64,000 bases of DNA from Herbaspirillum robiniae (GTDB taxonomy: Bacteria > Pseudomonadota > Gammaproteobacteria > Burkholderiales > Burkholderiaceae_D), in the NCBI RefSeq assembly GCF_002213415.1, contig NZ_NJGU01000004.1, forward strand, positions 1-64,000, read 5' to 3'. Shown in pieces: positions 33,031 to 46,705 of the stretch. The position numbers were made by a program, and so were the translations under genes. Numbering within the stretch: position 1 is the first letter of the stretch; each line of letters starts with the position of its first letter. The notes beneath the pieces were generated by a model. The model was not told where the DNA came from. It saw only the letters and a program-made list of their open reading frames with translations, and ran no database searches.

Positions 33031-33069
33031 AAAAGCCAGCAAAGGTCTCTGTGCCTGAGCTGGCTTTTT
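33031..33069 (+). terminator. Rho-independent terminator after tRNA-Leu
   Basis: AAAAGCCAGC / GCTGGCTTTT form a 10-bp stem with a larger loop, followed by T bases. It separates tRNA transcription from the nuo operon. Confidence 0.88.
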
Positions 33070-33088
33070 GTCGAGGAAGTTTCTGATT

Positions 33089-33107
33089 GATATTGAGAAT
33101 CATTCCC
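33089..33107. promoter_or_regulatory. Fur-box-like palindrome upstream of nuoA
   Basis: GATATTGAGAATCATTCCC matches the classical 19-bp Fur consensus in 15 positions, with the central ATTGAGAATCATT part best conserved. It lies 32 bases before the nuoA start. Iron control of an Fe-S-rich complex is plausible. Binding is inferred from this match only. Confidence 0.5.
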
Positions 33108-33138
33108 ATCGATTAAAACCAACGAATAACGGCCAATC

Positions 33139-33498
33139 GTGAACCTCGAAAATTACTTCCCAGTTCTTCTGTTTATCCTCATTGGCATCGGTGTCGGTGT
33201 CGCTCCCCAGCTCCTGGGGCGTCTGCTTGGTCCCCATAAGCCGGACGCGCAAAAAACATCCCCTTATGAGTGCGGTTTCGAAGCCTTCGAAGACGCGCGC
33301 ATGAAGTTCGACGTCCGCTACTACCTGATCGCGATTCTGTTCATCCTGTTCGATCTGGAAACCGCGTTCTTCTTCCCGTGGGGCGTTTCGATGCGCGAGC
33401 TGGGCTGGCAGGGTTTCATCACGATGATGGTGTTCATCGCTGAATTTGTTGTCGGGTTTTGGTACATCTGGAAAAAGGGTGCCCTGGATTGGGAGTAA
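33139..33498 (+). CDS. nuoA: NADH-quinone oxidoreductase subunit A
   Basis: This 119-residue membrane subunit of complex I has three hydrophobic segments and the conserved loop [23 protein letters not shown], including the cysteine of the quinone-site loop. [12 protein letters not shown] follows. It opens the 14-gene nuo operon and is separated from nuoB by 3 bases. The start codon is GTG (reads GTGAACCTCG); no ATG lies in a better place. Confidence 0.96.
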   Translation: MNLENYFPVLLFILIGIGVGVAPQLLGRLLGPHKPDAQKTSPYECGFEAFEDARMKFDVRYYLIAILFILFDLETAFFFPWGVSMRELGWQGFITMMVFIAEFVVGFWYIWKKGALDWE

Positions 33499-33501
33499 GC
33501 C

Positions 33502-33978
33502 ATGTCTATTGAAGGCGTATTGAATGAGGGGTTTGTTACCACCTCGCTGGATAAGGTAATCAACTGGACCCGTACCGGATCCCTGTGGCCCATGACCTTC
33601 GGTCTGGCCTGCTGCGCGGTTGAGATGATGCACGTGGGCGCTTCGCGCTACGACCTGGACCGTTTCGGCGCGGTGTTCCGTCCGTCGCCGCGCCAGTCCG
33701 ACCTGATGATCGTGGCCGGCACGCTGTGCAACAAGATGGCGCCGGCGCTGCGCAAGGTCTACGACCAGATGCCGGAACCCCGCTGGGTCATTTCCATGGG
33801 TTCGTGCGCCAACGGCGGCGGCTACTACCACTATTCGTACTCGGTGGTGCGCGGCTGCGACCGCATCGTTCCGGTCGACGTCTACGTCCCGGGATGCCCG
33901 CCGACTGCTGAAGCGCTGCTGTACGGCGTGATCCAGCTGCAGAACAAGATCAAGCGCACCAATACCATCGCGCGCTAA
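33502..33978 (+). CDS. nuoB: NADH-quinone oxidoreductase subunit B
   Basis: The 158-residue peripheral subunit carries the terminal [4Fe-4S] cluster N2. Its ligands are visible in [18 protein letters not shown] and VPGCPPTAE. It sits between nuoA and nuoC, with 9 bases before nuoC. Confidence 0.97.
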   Translation: MSIEGVLNEGFVTTSLDKVINWTRTGSLWPMTFGLACCAVEMMHVGASRYDLDRFGAVFRPSPRQSDLMIVAGTLCNKMAPALRKVYDQMPEPRWVISMGSCANGGGYYHYSYSVVRGCDRIVPVDVYVPGCPPTAEALLYGVIQLQNKIKRTNTIAR

Positions 33979-33987
33979 GAGGGCAGT

Positions 33988-34583
33988 ATGACAACAAAAT
34001 TGGAAACTCTCGAAGCAGCCCTGCGTAATTCGCTTGGAGGGTATCTTCAGAATCTGACCGTGGCCCTCGGTGAAGTTACCGTCGTGGTCAAGGCCGCCGA
34101 CTATCTCTCCGCCATGCGCGTCCTGCGCGACCACGCGGATACCAAGTTCGAACAATTGCTGGATCTGTGCGGCGTCGACTATTCGACGTACGGCGACGGC
34201 GCCTGGGAAGGCCCGCGCTTCGCCGTGGTGTCGCACCTGATGTCGCTGGCCCACAACTGGCGCGTGCGCGTGCGCGTGTTCGCGCCGGACGACGACCTGC
34301 CGCTGGTGGCGTCGGTGGACGGCATCTGGAACTCGGCCGGCTGGTACGAGCGCGAGGCCTTCGACTTCTACGGCATCCTGTTCGACGGTCACCCGGACCT
34401 GCGCCGCATCCTGACCGACTACGGCTTCATCGGCCACCCGTTCCGCAAGGACTTCCCGGTGTCGGGCTATGTGGAAATGCGTTACGACGCCGAGCAGAAG
34501 CGCGTCATCTATCAACCCGTAACGATTGAGCCGCGCGAAATCACGCCGCGCATCATTCGTGAAGAAAACTACGGGATCAAATA

Positions 34584-34584
<1 letters not shown>
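33988..34584 (+). CDS. nuoC: NADH-quinone oxidoreductase subunit C
   Basis: A 198-residue hydrophilic subunit (30-kDa type) with the signature [20 protein letters not shown] followed by [20 protein letters not shown]. It is separate from NuoD here, unlike the fused NuoCD of E. coli. Its TAA stop overlaps the nuoD ATG by one base. Confidence 0.97.
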
Positions 34585-35837
<1,253 letters not shown>

Positions 35838-35927
35838 GGTCGGTGTGAAAGTAAAAGGCGGGCTTCCAGAAGAGGCTCGCCAGGTTTGGGGAATATCCAA
35901 TAAAACCGCGCGTCAGTCTGCGCATGG

Positions 35928-36419
35928 ATGGCCAACGATATGCTGTTAAGTCAAGAAGCCCTTAAGAAAATCGATCGCGAACTCGCGAAGTATCCGGCGG
36001 ATCAGCGCCAGTCCGCGGTCATGTCCGCGCTGCGCATCGCCCAGGTGGATCACGGCTGGCTGCCCGCCGAGCTGCAACAGGAAATCGCCGATTACATCGG
36101 CATGCCTGCGGTCGCGGTGCAGGAAGTCGCCACCTTCTACAACATGTTCAACACCAGCCCGGTGGGCAAGCACAAGATCACCGTGTGCACCAACCTGCCG
36201 TGCCTGCTGTCCGGCGGCGAGCGCGCCGCCCATCACCTGAAGCACAAGCTGGGTGTCGACTACAAGGAAACCACCGCTGACGGCCAGTTCACCGTGATGG
36301 AAGGTGAATGCATGGGCGCTTGCGGCGATGCTCCGGTCATGCTGGTGAACAACCACCGCATGTGCAGCTGGATGTCCAACGACAAGATCGACGCGCTGCT
36401 GGAGGAACTGAAGAAATGA
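35928..36419 (+). CDS. nuoE: NADH-quinone oxidoreductase subunit E
   Basis: The 163-residue thioredoxin-like subunit binds the [2Fe-2S] cluster N1a through cysteines in [11 protein letters not shown] and [10 protein letters not shown]. The helical N-terminal part contains [18 protein letters not shown] and [19 protein letters not shown]. Its stop overlaps the nuoF start (ATGA). The frame begins with the ATG at 35928. Confidence 0.96.
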   Translation: MANDMLLSQEALKKIDRELAKYPADQRQSAVMSALRIAQVDHGWLPAELQQEIADYIGMPAVAVQEVATFYNMFNTSPVGKHKITVCTNLPCLLSGGERAAHHLKHKLGVDYKETTADGQFTVMEGECMGACGDAPVMLVNNHRMCSWMSNDKIDALLEELKK

Positions 36420-37711
36420 CCTGCCTGCACGACCGCCACATCAAGCCGCTGATCCTTGCCGACCTGAACGGCGAGAACTGGCACCTCGAAGACTACGTCA
36501 AGCGCGGCGGCTACGAGTCGCTCAAGCGCATCCTGGCCGAGAAGATCACGCCCGAGCAAGTCATCGCCGACCTCAAGGCCTCCGGCCTGCGCGGCCGCGG
36601 CGGCGCGGGTTTCCCGACCGGCCTGAAGTGGAGCTTCATGCCGCGCCAGTTCCCGGGCCAGAAGTACCTCGTCTGCAATACAGATGAAGGCGAGCCGGGC
36701 ACTTTCAAGGACCGCGACATCATTCGTTACAATCCGCACGCGCTGATCGAAGGCATGATCATCGGCGGCTACGCGATGGGCATCACCGTCGGCTACAACT
36801 ACATCCACGGCGAGATTTTCTCCGCCTACGAAGTGTTTGAAGAAGCGCTGGAAGAGGCGCGCGCCGCCGGCTTCCTGGGCGACAAGATCCTGGGCACCGA
36901 CTTCAGCTTCCAGCTGCATGCGCACCACGGTTACGGCGCCTACATCTGCGGCGAGGAAACCGCGCTGCTGGAGTCGCTGGAAGGCAAGAAGGGCCAGCCG
37001 CGCTTCAAGCCGCCGTTCCCGGCCAGCTTCGGCCTGTACGGCAAGCCGACCACGATCAACAACACCGAGACCTTCGCGGCGGTGCCGTTCATCTTCAAGG
37101 TGGGCCCGCAGGCCTACGCCGAGATGGGCAAGCCGAACAACGGCGGCACCAAGATCTTCTCGATCTCGGGTGACGTCGAGCGTCCGGGCAACTACGAGAT
37201 TCCGCTGGGCACCCCGTTCTCCACGCTGCTGGAACTGGCGGGCGGCATGCGCGGCGGCAAGAAGATCAAGGCGGTCATTCCCGGCGGTTCGTCCGCCCCG
37301 GTGATCCGCGGCGACGTGATGATGGAAACCACGATGGACTACGACGCCATCGCCAAGGCCGGCTCGATGCTGGGTTCGGGCGCCGTCATCGTGATGGACG
37401 AGACGCGCTGCATGGTCAAGTCGCTGCTGCGCCTGGCGTATTTCTACTACGAAGAATCCTGCGGCCAGTGCACGCCGTGCCGTGAAGGCACCGGCTGGAT
37501 GTACCGCATGGTGGAGCGTATCGAAAACGGTCACGGCAAGCTGGAAGACCTGGACGTGCTGAACTCGGTCGCCGACAACATCCAGGGCCGCACCATCTGT
37601 GCGCTGGGTGATGCGGCGGCGATGCCGGTGCGTGCATTCATCAAGAATTTCCGCGAAGAGTTCGAGTACCACATCGAACACAAGCACTGCCTGGTTCCGG
37701 CTTACATCTGA
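36416..37711 (+). CDS. nuoF: NADH-quinone oxidoreductase subunit F
   Basis: The 431-residue NADH-binding subunit holds FMN and cluster N3. Visible are the NADH/FMN site [15 protein letters not shown] and [15 protein letters not shown], and the [4Fe-4S] ligands in [12 protein letters not shown] with a fourth Cys in [12 protein letters not shown] start at ATG 36416, which overlaps the nuoE stop by four bases; the upstream open frame is a shadow of nuoE. Confidence 0.97.
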   Translation: MTCLHDRHIKPLILADLNGENWHLEDYVKRGGYESLKRILAEKITPEQVIADLKASGLRGRGGAGFPTGLKWSFMPRQFPGQKYLVCNTDEGEPGTFKDRDIIRYNPHALIEGMIIGGYAMGITVGYNYIHGEIFSAYEVFEEALEEARAAGFLGDKILGTDFSFQLHAHHGYGAYICGEETALLESLEGKKGQPRFKPPFPASFGLYGKPTTINNTETFAAVPFIFKVGPQAYAEMGKPNNGGTKIFSISGDVERPGNYEIPLGTPFSTLLELAGGMRGGKKIKAVIPGGSSAPVIRGDVMMETTMDYDAIAKAGSMLGSGAVIVMDETRCMVKSLLRLAYFYYEESCGQCTPCREGTGWMYRMVERIENGHGKLEDLDVLNSVADNIQGRTICALGDAAAMPVRAFIKNFREEFEYHIEHKHCLVPAYI

Positions 37712-37798
37712 ACAGGGCAGGGGATGCCCGGTTGCGTGAGGCCAAATCATCGCAGCCGGACGTCATTAGCAAAGAATATTTAGCTTGGGCAAACAGCC

Positions 37799-40126
37799 AT
37801 GGTTGAAATCGAAATAGACGGCAAGAAGGTTGAAGTGCAGGAAGGCAGCATGGTCATGGATGCTGCCAACAAAGTCGGCACTTACATCCCTCACTTCTGC
37901 TATCACAAGAAACTGTCCATCGCGGCCAACTGCCGCATGTGCCTGGTCGACGTCGAAAAGGCGCCGAAGCCTCTGCCTGCGTGCGCCACTCCGGTGACCG
38001 CCGGGATGATCGTGCGCACCGCCAGCGACAAAGCCGTCAAGGCCCAGAAGGGCGTGATGGAATTCCTCCTGATCAACCACCCGCTGGATTGCCCCATCTG
38101 CGACCAGGGCGGCGAATGCCAGCTGCAGGATCTGGCCGTGGGCTACGGCGGCTCGACCTCGCGCTACAAGGAAGAAAAGCGCGTGGTGGAACCGAAAAGC
38201 GTCGGTCCGCTGATCTCGATGAAGGAAATGAACCGCTGCATCCACTGCACCCGCTGCGTGCGCTTCGGCCAGGAAGTGGCCGGCGTGATGGAGCTGGGCA
38301 TGCTGGGTCGCGGCGAACACTCCGAGATCACCACCTTCGTCGGCAAGACCGTGGACTCCGAGCTGTCGGGCAACATGATCGACCTGTGCCCGGTGGGCGC
38401 GCTGACCTCCAAGCCGTTCCGCTACAGCGCCCGCACCTGGGAACTGTCGCGCCGCAAGTCGGTGAGCCCGCACGACAGCGTTGGCGCCAACCTGGTCGTC
38501 CAGGTCAAGGGCGGCAAGGTGATGCGCGTGCTGCCGTTCGAGAACGAAGAAGTCAACGAATGCTGGATCTCCGACAAGGACCGCTTCTCGTATGAAGCGC
38601 TGGACAGCGAAGAGCGCCTGACCAAGCCGATGTTGAAGCAAGACGGCAAGTGGCAGGAAGTGGACTGGCAGACCGCGCTGGAATACGTCGCGCACGGCCT
38701 GCGCAACATCCGCCACGAACACGGCGCCGAATCCATCGCCGCGCTGGGCACCCCGTATTCCACGCTGGAAGAACTGAGCCTGCTGCAGAAGATCGTGCGC
38801 GGCGTCGGTTCCGACAACATCGATTTCCGCCTGCGCCAGTCCGACTTCGCGCTGGACGGCCAGACCAAGCCCTGGCTGGGCATGTCCATCGTCGAATTCT
38901 CGGAATTGAACCGCGTCTTCGTGATCGGCTCCTTCCTGCGCAAGGATCATCCGCTGCTGTCGGCGCGCCTGCGCCTGTCGGCCAAGAGCGGCGCCAAGAT
39001 CAGCGTGCTGCACGCCACCGACGACGACCTGCTGATGCCGGTCGCCAACAAGATCGTGGCCGCACCGTCCGCATGGCTGGGCGCATTGGCCGAAGTGGCC
39101 GTCGCCGTGGCCGAGGCCAAGGGTGTCGCCGCTCCCGCCGCTTACGCCGGCGTGAGCGCCTCCGACGCCGCCCGTGCCACCGCCGCCAGCCTGCTGTCGG
39201 GCGAGTCCAAGGCCGTGTTCCTGGGCAACGCCGCCGTGCAGCATCCGCAAGCGTCGCAGCTGCACGCCGCCGCGCAGTGGATCGCCGAACAGACCGGCGC
39301 CAAGCTGGGCTACCTGACCGAAGGCGGCAACGCCGTCGGCGGCTACCTGGCCAATGCCGTGCCGACCCCGGGCAAGGGCGCCAACGCGCTGTCCGTGTTC
39401 GCACAGCCGCGCAAGGCCTACCTGCTGTGGAACGCCGAGCCGGAGCTGGACAGCTACGACCCGCAAGCCGCGCGCGCCGCACTGAACGCCGCCGAGATGG
39501 TTGTCGTGATGTCGGCCTACAAGCACGGCGCCGATTACGCCGACGTGCTGCTGCCGATCGCGCCGTTCACCGAAACCTCGGGCACCTTCGTCAACGCCGA
39601 AGGCCGCGCGCAAAGCTTCAACGGTACCGTCAAGCCGGCCGGCGACGCGCGTCCGGGCTGGAAGGTCCTGCGCGTGCTGGGCAACCTGCTGGAACTGGAA
39701 AACTTCGAGTACGAAACCTCGGAAGCCATCCGCGACGAACTGCTGGGCAAGGAAACCGACCTGTCGGCGCGCCTGAACAACGTCGCCTCGCTGCAGCCGC
39801 AAGCCGCGGCCGCCGCCAACGGCGCCATCGAGCGTGTGGCCGATGTGCCCATCTACTTCGCCGACGCCGTCGCGCGCCGTTCGCAGCCGCTGCTGGAAAC
39901 CACCGACGGCCAGGCGCCGAAGGCATGGCTGTCGGCTGCACTGGCCGCCAAGCTGGGCATCGCCGCCGGCGACCGCGTGAACGTCAAGCAAGGCCAGGGC
40001 AGCGCCGCGCTGACCGCGGCCATCGATAAGAAACTGCCGGAAAACGTCGTCCGCGTCGCAGCGGCGCACGCCTCGACCTCTGCCCTGGGCGGCATGTTTG
40101 GCGCAATCGTCGTGGAGAAAGCGTAA
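37799..40126 (+). CDS. nuoG: NADH-quinone oxidoreductase subunit G
   Basis: The 775-residue Fe-S subunit has an N-terminal ferredoxin-like [2Fe-2S] domain (about 1-80: [20 protein letters not shown]). The His-ligated cluster region [14 protein letters not shown] and the [4Fe-4S] pattern [13 protein letters not shown] with [11 protein letters not shown] follow. A long molybdopterin-oxidoreductase-like domain without cofactor (about 220-775) completes it; this part is Ala-rich in its middle. The stop overlaps the nuoH start by one base. Confidence 0.96.
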   Translation: MVEIEIDGKKVEVQEGSMVMDAANKVGTYIPHFCYHKKLSIAANCRMCLVDVEKAPKPLPACATPVTAGMIVRTASDKAVKAQKGVMEFLLINHPLDCPICDQGGECQLQDLAVGYGGSTSRYKEEKRVVEPKSVGPLISMKEMNRCIHCTRCVRFGQEVAGVMELGMLGRGEHSEITTFVGKTVDSELSGNMIDLCPVGALTSKPFRYSARTWELSRRKSVSPHDSVGANLVVQVKGGKVMRVLPFENEEVNECWISDKDRFSYEALDSEERLTKPMLKQDGKWQEVDWQTALEYVAHGLRNIRHEHGAESIAALGTPYSTLEELSLLQKIVRGVGSDNIDFRLRQSDFALDGQTKPWLGMSIVEFSELNRVFVIGSFLRKDHPLLSARLRLSAKSGAKISVLHATDDDLLMPVANKIVAAPSAWLGALAEVAVAVAEAKGVAAPAAYAGVSASDAARATAASLLSGESKAVFLGNAAVQHPQASQLHAAAQWIAEQTGAKLGYLTEGGNAVGGYLANAVPTPGKGANALSVFAQPRKAYLLWNAEPELDSYDPQAARAALNAAEMVVVMSAYKHGADYADVLLPIAPFTETSGTFVNAEGRAQSFNGTVKPAGDARPGWKVLRVLGNLLELENFEYETSEAIRDELLGKETDLSARLNNVASLQPQAAAAANGAIERVADVPIYFADAVARRSQPLLETTDGQAPKAWLSAALAAKLGIAAGDRVNVKQGQGSAALTAAIDKKLPENVVRVAAAHASTSALGGMFGAIVVEKA

Positions 40127-41196
40127 TGGATCAGCTGATCGCCCAAATCAATACTGCAGGCCCGGCTCTGCTGGGTCCCAGCCTGTTCACGCTGGTGTGG
40201 ACCATCGTCAAGATCCTGGTGGTGATGGTGCCCATCCTGATCAGCGTCGCTTACATGACCTACTGGGAACGCAAGCTGATCGGCTGGATGCACGTGCGTC
40301 TGGGCCCGAACCGCGTGGGTCCTGCCGGTCTGCTGCAGCCGATCGCCGACGCCGTCAAGCTGATCTTCAAGGAAATCAGCACGCCGTCGAAGGCCAACAA
40401 GAACTTGTTCTATCTGGCCCCCGTGATGACCATCATGCCGGTGCTGGCAGCCTGGTCGGTGGTGCCTTTCGGTCCCGAAGCCGTGCTGGCCAACGTCAAC
40501 GCCGGCCTGCTGTTCCTGATGGCGATCACCTCGCTGGAAGTGTACGGCGTGATCATCGCCGGCTGGGCGTCCAACTCGAAGTATGCGTTCCTGGGCGCCA
40601 TGCGCGCCTCGGCGCAGATGGTGTCCTACGAAATCGCCATGGGCTTCTGCTTCGTGGTGGTCCTGATGGTCACCGGCAGCCTGAATATCGGCGACATCGT
40701 GATGGCGCAGCAAAAGGGCCATTTCCATGAACTGGGCCTGAACTTCCTGTCCTGGAACTGGCTGCCGCTGCTGCCGGTCTGCGTGATCTACTTCGTCTCC
40801 GGCGTGGCCGAAACCAACCGTCACCCGTTCGACGTGGTCGAAGGCGAATCGGAAATCGTGGCCGGCCACATGATCGAATACTCGGGCATGTCGTTTGCGA
40901 TGTTCTTCCTGGCCGAATACGCCGCGATGATCCTGATTTCGGCACTGACGTCGCTGATGTTCTTCGGTGGTTGGTCGTCCCCGATCGCAGCGCTCGATTT
41001 CATCCCCGGGTTCGTCTGGCTGCTGTTGAAGACATTCTTCTTCCTGTCGCTGTATGTCTGGATCCGCGCTTCGTTCCCGCGCTACCGCTATGACCAGATC
41101 ATGCGCCTGGGCTGGAAAGTGTTCATCCCGCTGACCCTGGTGTGGCTGGTGGTCGTGGCGATCTGGATCCAGTCGCCCTGGAATATCTGGAAATAA
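40126..41196 (+). CDS. nuoH: NADH-quinone oxidoreductase subunit H
   Basis: A 356-residue membrane subunit at the interface of quinone cavity and membrane arm, with about eight helices. Key blocks are [36 protein letters not shown] and [22 protein letters not shown], which contain the conserved charged residues. Confidence 0.97.
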   Translation: MDQLIAQINTAGPALLGPSLFTLVWTIVKILVVMVPILISVAYMTYWERKLIGWMHVRLGPNRVGPAGLLQPIADAVKLIFKEISTPSKANKNLFYLAPVMTIMPVLAAWSVVPFGPEAVLANVNAGLLFLMAITSLEVYGVIIAGWASNSKYAFLGAMRASAQMVSYEIAMGFCFVVVLMVTGSLNIGDIVMAQQKGHFHELGLNFLSWNWLPLLPVCVIYFVSGVAETNRHPFDVVEGESEIVAGHMIEYSGMSFAMFFLAEYAAMILISALTSLMFFGGWSSPIAALDFIPGFVWLLLKTFFFLSLYVWIRASFPRYRYDQIMRLGWKVFIPLTLVWLVVVAIWIQSPWNIWK

Positions 41197-41217
41197 GTTT
41201 TAAGGCTGAGGCTAAAA

Positions 41218-41706
41218 ATGGAAGCTATTAAGGATTTTTTCGGCAGCCTGATGCTCCGCGAGCTGTTCAAGGGCCTGGCCCTGACCGGTCGCTACCTGTT
41301 CAAGCGCAAGATCACGGTGCAGTTCCCCGAGGAAAAGACGCCGATGTCGCCGCGTTTCCGCGGCCTGCACGCCCTGCGTCGCTATCCGAATGGTGAAGAG
41401 CGCTGCATCGCCTGCAAGCTGTGCGAAGCGGTGTGCCCGGCGATGGCCATCACCATCGAGTCCGAACAGCGTGACGACGGTTCGCGCCGCACCACGCGCT
41501 ACGACATCGACCTGACCAAGTGCATCTTCTGCGGCTTCTGCGAAGAATCCTGCCCGGTGGACTCGATCGTCGAAACGCACATCCTGGAATACCACGGTGA
41601 AAAGCGGGGCGACCTGTACTACACCAAGGAAATGCTGCTGGCAGTGGGCGACCGCTACGAAAACGAAATCGCCGCGGCCCGTGCCGCCGACGCAGCCTAC
41701 CGCTGA
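41218..41706 (+). CDS. nuoI: NADH-quinone oxidoreductase subunit I
   Basis: The 162-residue 8Fe ferredoxin-like subunit carries clusters N6a and N6b. Both CxxCxxCxxxCP motifs are intact: [12 protein letters not shown] and [12 protein letters not shown]. The N-terminal amphipathic region docks it to the membrane arm. A 138-base gap without a gene precedes nuoJ. Confidence 0.97.
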   Translation: MEAIKDFFGSLMLRELFKGLALTGRYLFKRKITVQFPEEKTPMSPRFRGLHALRRYPNGEERCIACKLCEAVCPAMAITIESEQRDDGSRRTTRYDIDLTKCIFCGFCEESCPVDSIVETHILEYHGEKRGDLYYTKEMLLAVGDRYENEIAAARAADAAYR

Positions 41707-41844
41707 TGTGTTTCCGCGGCCGGCCGGCGGTATCGGCCGGCAGGGCGGGGCAGGCATTGAAGTACCTGGAATAGATGTATTGCGATGGATCCGCGGCGAC
41801 ACCGCTGCGTTTCCGGTGCTGACTGAACCAACTTCTGGTTGATT

Positions 41845-42501
41845 ATGGAATTTAAAACTGTCTTGTTCTACGTGTTCGCGGTGATCCTGGTGATCGCCGC
41901 CGTACGCGTCATCACGGCCCGCAACCCCGTGCATGCGGCCCTGTTCCTGGTGCTGTCCTTCTTCTCGGCGGCCGGCATCTGGATGCTGCTCAAGGCCGAG
42001 TTCCTGGCCATCGTGCTGGTGCTGGTCTACGTCGGGGCGGTCATGGTGCTGTTCCTGTTCGTGGTGATGATGCTCGATATCAACATGGACAAGATGCGCG
42101 AGGGCTTCTGGGGCTACTTCCCGCTGGCCGCCACGATCGGCGTGATCATCGTGCTGGAAATGGCCGCCGTCCTGCTGCGCAGCTTCTGGACGCCGGAGTC
42201 GCAGGTGCCGGCCGCGGCCGACACCATCGGCCAGACCAAGCCGCTGGGCAAGCTGATCTACACCGAATACGTGTACGCCTTTGAAATCGCCGCCGTGATC
42301 CTGCTGGTGGCCATCGTCGCCGCCGTCGCACTGACCCTGCGCAAGCGCAAGGACAGCAAGTACTTCGACCCGGCCCAGGCGGTCAAGGTCAAGGCTTCGG
42401 ACCGCGTGCGTCTGGTCAGCATGAAGGCGGAGTCGACACGCAACAACGGCACCGAAGGCGGCACGGGTGACGGTACCCCGGCCTCCGGTCAACAATCTTA
42501 A
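41845..42501 (+). CDS. nuoJ: NADH-quinone oxidoreductase subunit J
   Basis: A 218-residue membrane subunit with five helices; ARNPVHAALFLVLSFFSAAGIW and VLVYVGAVMVLFLFVVMMLDI are diagnostic, the latter including the pi-bulge helix. The C-terminal 35 residues are hydrophilic and Thr/Gly-rich. I use the ATG at 41845; a TTG two codons upstream is possible. Confidence 0.95.
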   Translation: MEFKTVLFYVFAVILVIAAVRVITARNPVHAALFLVLSFFSAAGIWMLLKAEFLAIVLVLVYVGAVMVLFLFVVMMLDINMDKMREGFWGYFPLAATIGVIIVLEMAAVLLRSFWTPESQVPAAADTIGQTKPLGKLIYTEYVYAFEIAAVILLVAIVAAVALTLRKRKDSKYFDPAQAVKVKASDRVRLVSMKAESTRNNGTEGGTGDGTPASGQQS

Positions 42502-42519
42502 GAAGGGCGAGAAGACAAC

Positions 42520-42828
42520 ATGGCAATTACGCTCTCTCACTACCTGATCATCGGCGCGATCCTGTTCGCGATCTCGATCGTCGGTATTTTCCTGAACCGC
42601 AAGAACATCATCGTGCTGCTGATGGCCATCGAACTGATGCTGCTTGCGGTCAACATGAACTTCATTGCTTTCTCGCATTACCTCGGCGACGCCGGCGGAC
42701 AAATTTTCGTGTTCTTCATCCTGACTGTGGCCGCGGCTGAATCCGCGATCGGTCTGGCGATTCTGGTGGTGCTGTTCCGTAACCTGGATACCATCAACGT
42801 CGAAGATCTCGACAGCCTCAAGGGCTGA
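42520..42828 (+). CDS. nuoK: NADH-quinone oxidoreductase subunit K
   Basis: This 102-residue antiporter-like subunit has three helices and the conserved Glu residues of proton transfer in [19 protein letters not shown] and [31 protein letters not shown] lies upstream as the ribosome binding site. Confidence 0.97.
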   Translation: MAITLSHYLIIGAILFAISIVGIFLNRKNIIVLLMAIELMLLAVNMNFIAFSHYLGDAGGQIFVFFILTVAAAESAIGLAILVVLFRNLDTINVEDLDSLKG

Positions 42829-42922
42829 TCCGCCGTCTGTGCGTTCTGGTTTGAATTTCATTTAAAGATGGGAGGCCCCGCGGCGATCGAAGCGGGGCAG
42901 CCAATAAGCGATAAGGTTCATC

Positions 42923-45031
42923 ATGGCTGGGCAACTTAACCCACATCTGCTTCTTGCTGTACCCCTGGCGCCGCTGGCGGGATCGGCTATTGCCGGTCTC
43001 CTGGGTACCAAATTCTTCGGCAACGTGGTCGGCCGCAAGGTGTCGCATACCGCGACCATCCTGGGCGTGCTGGTCGCCGCGATCATCTCGCTGATGACGC
43101 TGCTGCAGGTACTCGACGGCGCCACCTACAACGGTACGCTGTACAACTGGATGACGGTGGCCGGCCTGAAGCTGGAAATCGGCTTCATGGTCGACAGCCT
43201 GACGGCCATGATGATGTGCGTGGTGACCTTCGTGTCGCTGATGGTCCACATCTACACCATCGGCTACATGGCTGAGGACGAAGGCTACAACCGCTTCTTC
43301 TCGTACATCTCCCTGTTCACCTTCTCGATGCTCATGCTGGTCATGAGCAACAACTTCCTGCAGCTGTTCTTCGGCTGGGAAGCGGTGGGCCTGGTGTCTT
43401 ACTTGCTGATCGGTTTCTGGTACACCCGCCCGACCGCGATCAAGGCCAACATGAAGGCCTTCCTGGTCAACCGCGTCGGCGACTTCGGCTTCATCCTGGG
43501 TATCGGCCTGCTGCTGGCCTACGCCGGTTCGATGAACTACACCGAAGTCTTCGCCAAGCGCGGCGAGCTGGCCCAGCTGACCCTGCCGGGCACCGACTGG
43601 ATGCTGCTGACCGTCGCTTGTATCTGCCTGTTCGTCGGCGCCATGGGCAAGTCGGCCCAGTTCCCGCTGCACGTCTGGCTGCCTGACTCGATGGAAGGCC
43701 CGACCCCGATTTCCGCGCTGATCCACGCCGCCACCATGGTGACCGCCGGCATCTTCATGGTGACCCGCATGTCGCCGCTGTTCGAGCTGTCCGACACCGC
43801 GCTGTCCTTCATCCTGGTGATCGGCGCCATCACCGCGCTGTTCATGGGCTTCCTGGGCACCATGCAGAACGACATCAAGCGCGTGGTCGCGTACTCCACG
43901 CTGTCGCAGCTGGGCTACATGACCGTCGCGCTGGGCGCATCGGCCTACTCGGTCGCCGTGTTCCACCTGATGACCCACGCCTTCTTCAAGGCGCTGCTGT
44001 TCCTGGGCGCCGGTTCGGTCATCATCGGCATGCACCACGACCAGGACATGCGCAACATGGGCGGCCTGCGCAAGTACATGCCCATCACCTGGATCACTTC
44101 GCTGCTGGGTTCGCTGGCGCTGATCGGCACGCCGTTCTTCTCGGGCTTCTACTCCAAGGATTCGATCATCGAAGCCGCGGCCGAGTCGCACCTGGCGGGT
44201 TCGGGCTTCGCCTACTTCGCGGTGCTGGCGTCGGTGTTCGTGACGGCCTTCTACTCGTTCCGCATGTACTTCATGGTCTTCCATGGCAAGGAGCGTTTCG
44301 GCCAGGCCCACGGCCATGACGATCACCACGCCCCGGCCGCCGCGCATGCGCACGACGACCATGGCCACGATGCCCACGCACATGACGATCACGGTCACGA
44401 CGACCACGGCCATGACGAGCACCATCACGGCCTGGCCCCGGGCCAGAAGCCGCACGAGTCGCCGCTGGTGGTGACCCTGCCGCTGATCCTGCTGGCCATT
44501 CCTTCGGTCATCGTCGGCTTCTTCGCGATCTCGCCGATGCTGTATGGCGACTTCTTCAAGGGCGTGATCTTCTTCGGGGAAAACCACAAGGTCATGGAAG
44601 AACTGGCGCACGAATACCACGGCCCGGTCGCCATGGTGGCCCATGCCTTCACCAGCGCGCCGCTGTGGCTGGCGATCGCCGGCGTGGTCGTGGCTTACTA
44701 CTGCTACATGATCAACCCGCGCGTGCCGGCCTGGTTCAAGGAAAGGTTCAGCCTGATCTACACGATCCTGGACAACAAGTACTACATGGACAAGTTCAAC
44801 GAAGTCGTCTTCGCCGGTGGTGCGCGCCTCTTGGGCAGCGGCCTGTCGACCGTGGGCGACCGCGGCATCATCGACGGCCTGTTCGTCAACGGCAGCGCCA
44901 AGGTGGTCGGCTGGTTCTCGAAATTCACGCGTCTCTGGCAGTCCGGTTACATCTATCACTATGCGTTCGTGATGATCATCGGGGTGCTCGGTTTCCTGGT
45001 GTGGTTCCTGCCGTTCCCCTTCGCCAAGTAA
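42923..45031 (+). CDS. nuoL: NADH-quinone oxidoreductase subunit L, with a His/Asp-rich insert
   Basis: The 702-residue distal proton-pumping subunit contains the Mrp-antiporter-like core (FFGWEAVGLVSYLLIGFWY, GKSAQFPLHVWLPDSMEGPTP, LIHAATMVTAGIFM, HLMTHAFFKALLFLGAGSVI). The lateral helix region and a final anchor helix lie at the C-terminus. Residues 463-502 form an insert with 17 His and 10 Asp in 40 residues, between two helices. It is longer and more regular than expected for the loop and may bind metal ions. Such His-rich loops occur in other betaproteobacterial NuoL proteins, so it is probably lineage-typical. Confidence 0.96.
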   Translation: MAGQLNPHLLLAVPLAPLAGSAIAGLLGTKFFGNVVGRKVSHTATILGVLVAAIISLMTLLQVLDGATYNGTLYNWMTVAGLKLEIGFMVDSLTAMMMCVVTFVSLMVHIYTIGYMAEDEGYNRFFSYISLFTFSMLMLVMSNNFLQLFFGWEAVGLVSYLLIGFWYTRPTAIKANMKAFLVNRVGDFGFILGIGLLLAYAGSMNYTEVFAKRGELAQLTLPGTDWMLLTVACICLFVGAMGKSAQFPLHVWLPDSMEGPTPISALIHAATMVTAGIFMVTRMSPLFELSDTALSFILVIGAITALFMGFLGTMQNDIKRVVAYSTLSQLGYMTVALGASAYSVAVFHLMTHAFFKALLFLGAGSVIIGMHHDQDMRNMGGLRKYMPITWITSLLGSLALIGTPFFSGFYSKDSIIEAAAESHLAGSGFAYFAVLASVFVTAFYSFRMYFMVFHGKERFGQAHGHDDHHAPAAAHAHDDHGHDAHAHDDHGHDDHGHDEHHHGLAPGQKPHESPLVVTLPLILLAIPSVIVGFFAISPMLYGDFFKGVIFFGENHKVMEELAHEYHGPVAMVAHAFTSAPLWLAIAGVVVAYYCYMINPRVPAWFKERFSLIYTILDNKYYMDKFNEVVFAGGARLLGSGLSTVGDRGIIDGLFVNGSAKVVGWFSKFTRLWQSGYIYHYAFVMIIGVLGFLVWFLPFPFAK

Positions 45032-45058
45032 GTTGTCAGAGTTAAGTAAAGAACAACC

Positions 45059-46549
<1,491 letters not shown>

Positions 46550-46573
46550 TCTTGAAGCGGTAAAGATTGAAAG

Positions 46574-46606
46574 GGCGGGGCCTGAAGGACAACCGAAGGC
46601 CCCGCC
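46574..46606 (+). repeat. Strong hairpin between nuoM and nuoN
   Basis: GGCGGGGCCT / AGGCCCCGCC form a perfect 10-bp GC-rich stem with a 13-base loop in the 156-base nuoM-nuoN gap. No T-tract follows, so it is more likely an mRNA processing or stability element than a terminator. Confidence 0.6.
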
Positions 46607-46705
46607 GGTAAGCAAGTAACGAGACGAGCCGGCGTGGCATGGCCGGTCAAGCGGCGCGACGGGAAGTCGCGACACAAGCGGGCGAACACAAGCGGTAGTA
46701 ACTAA

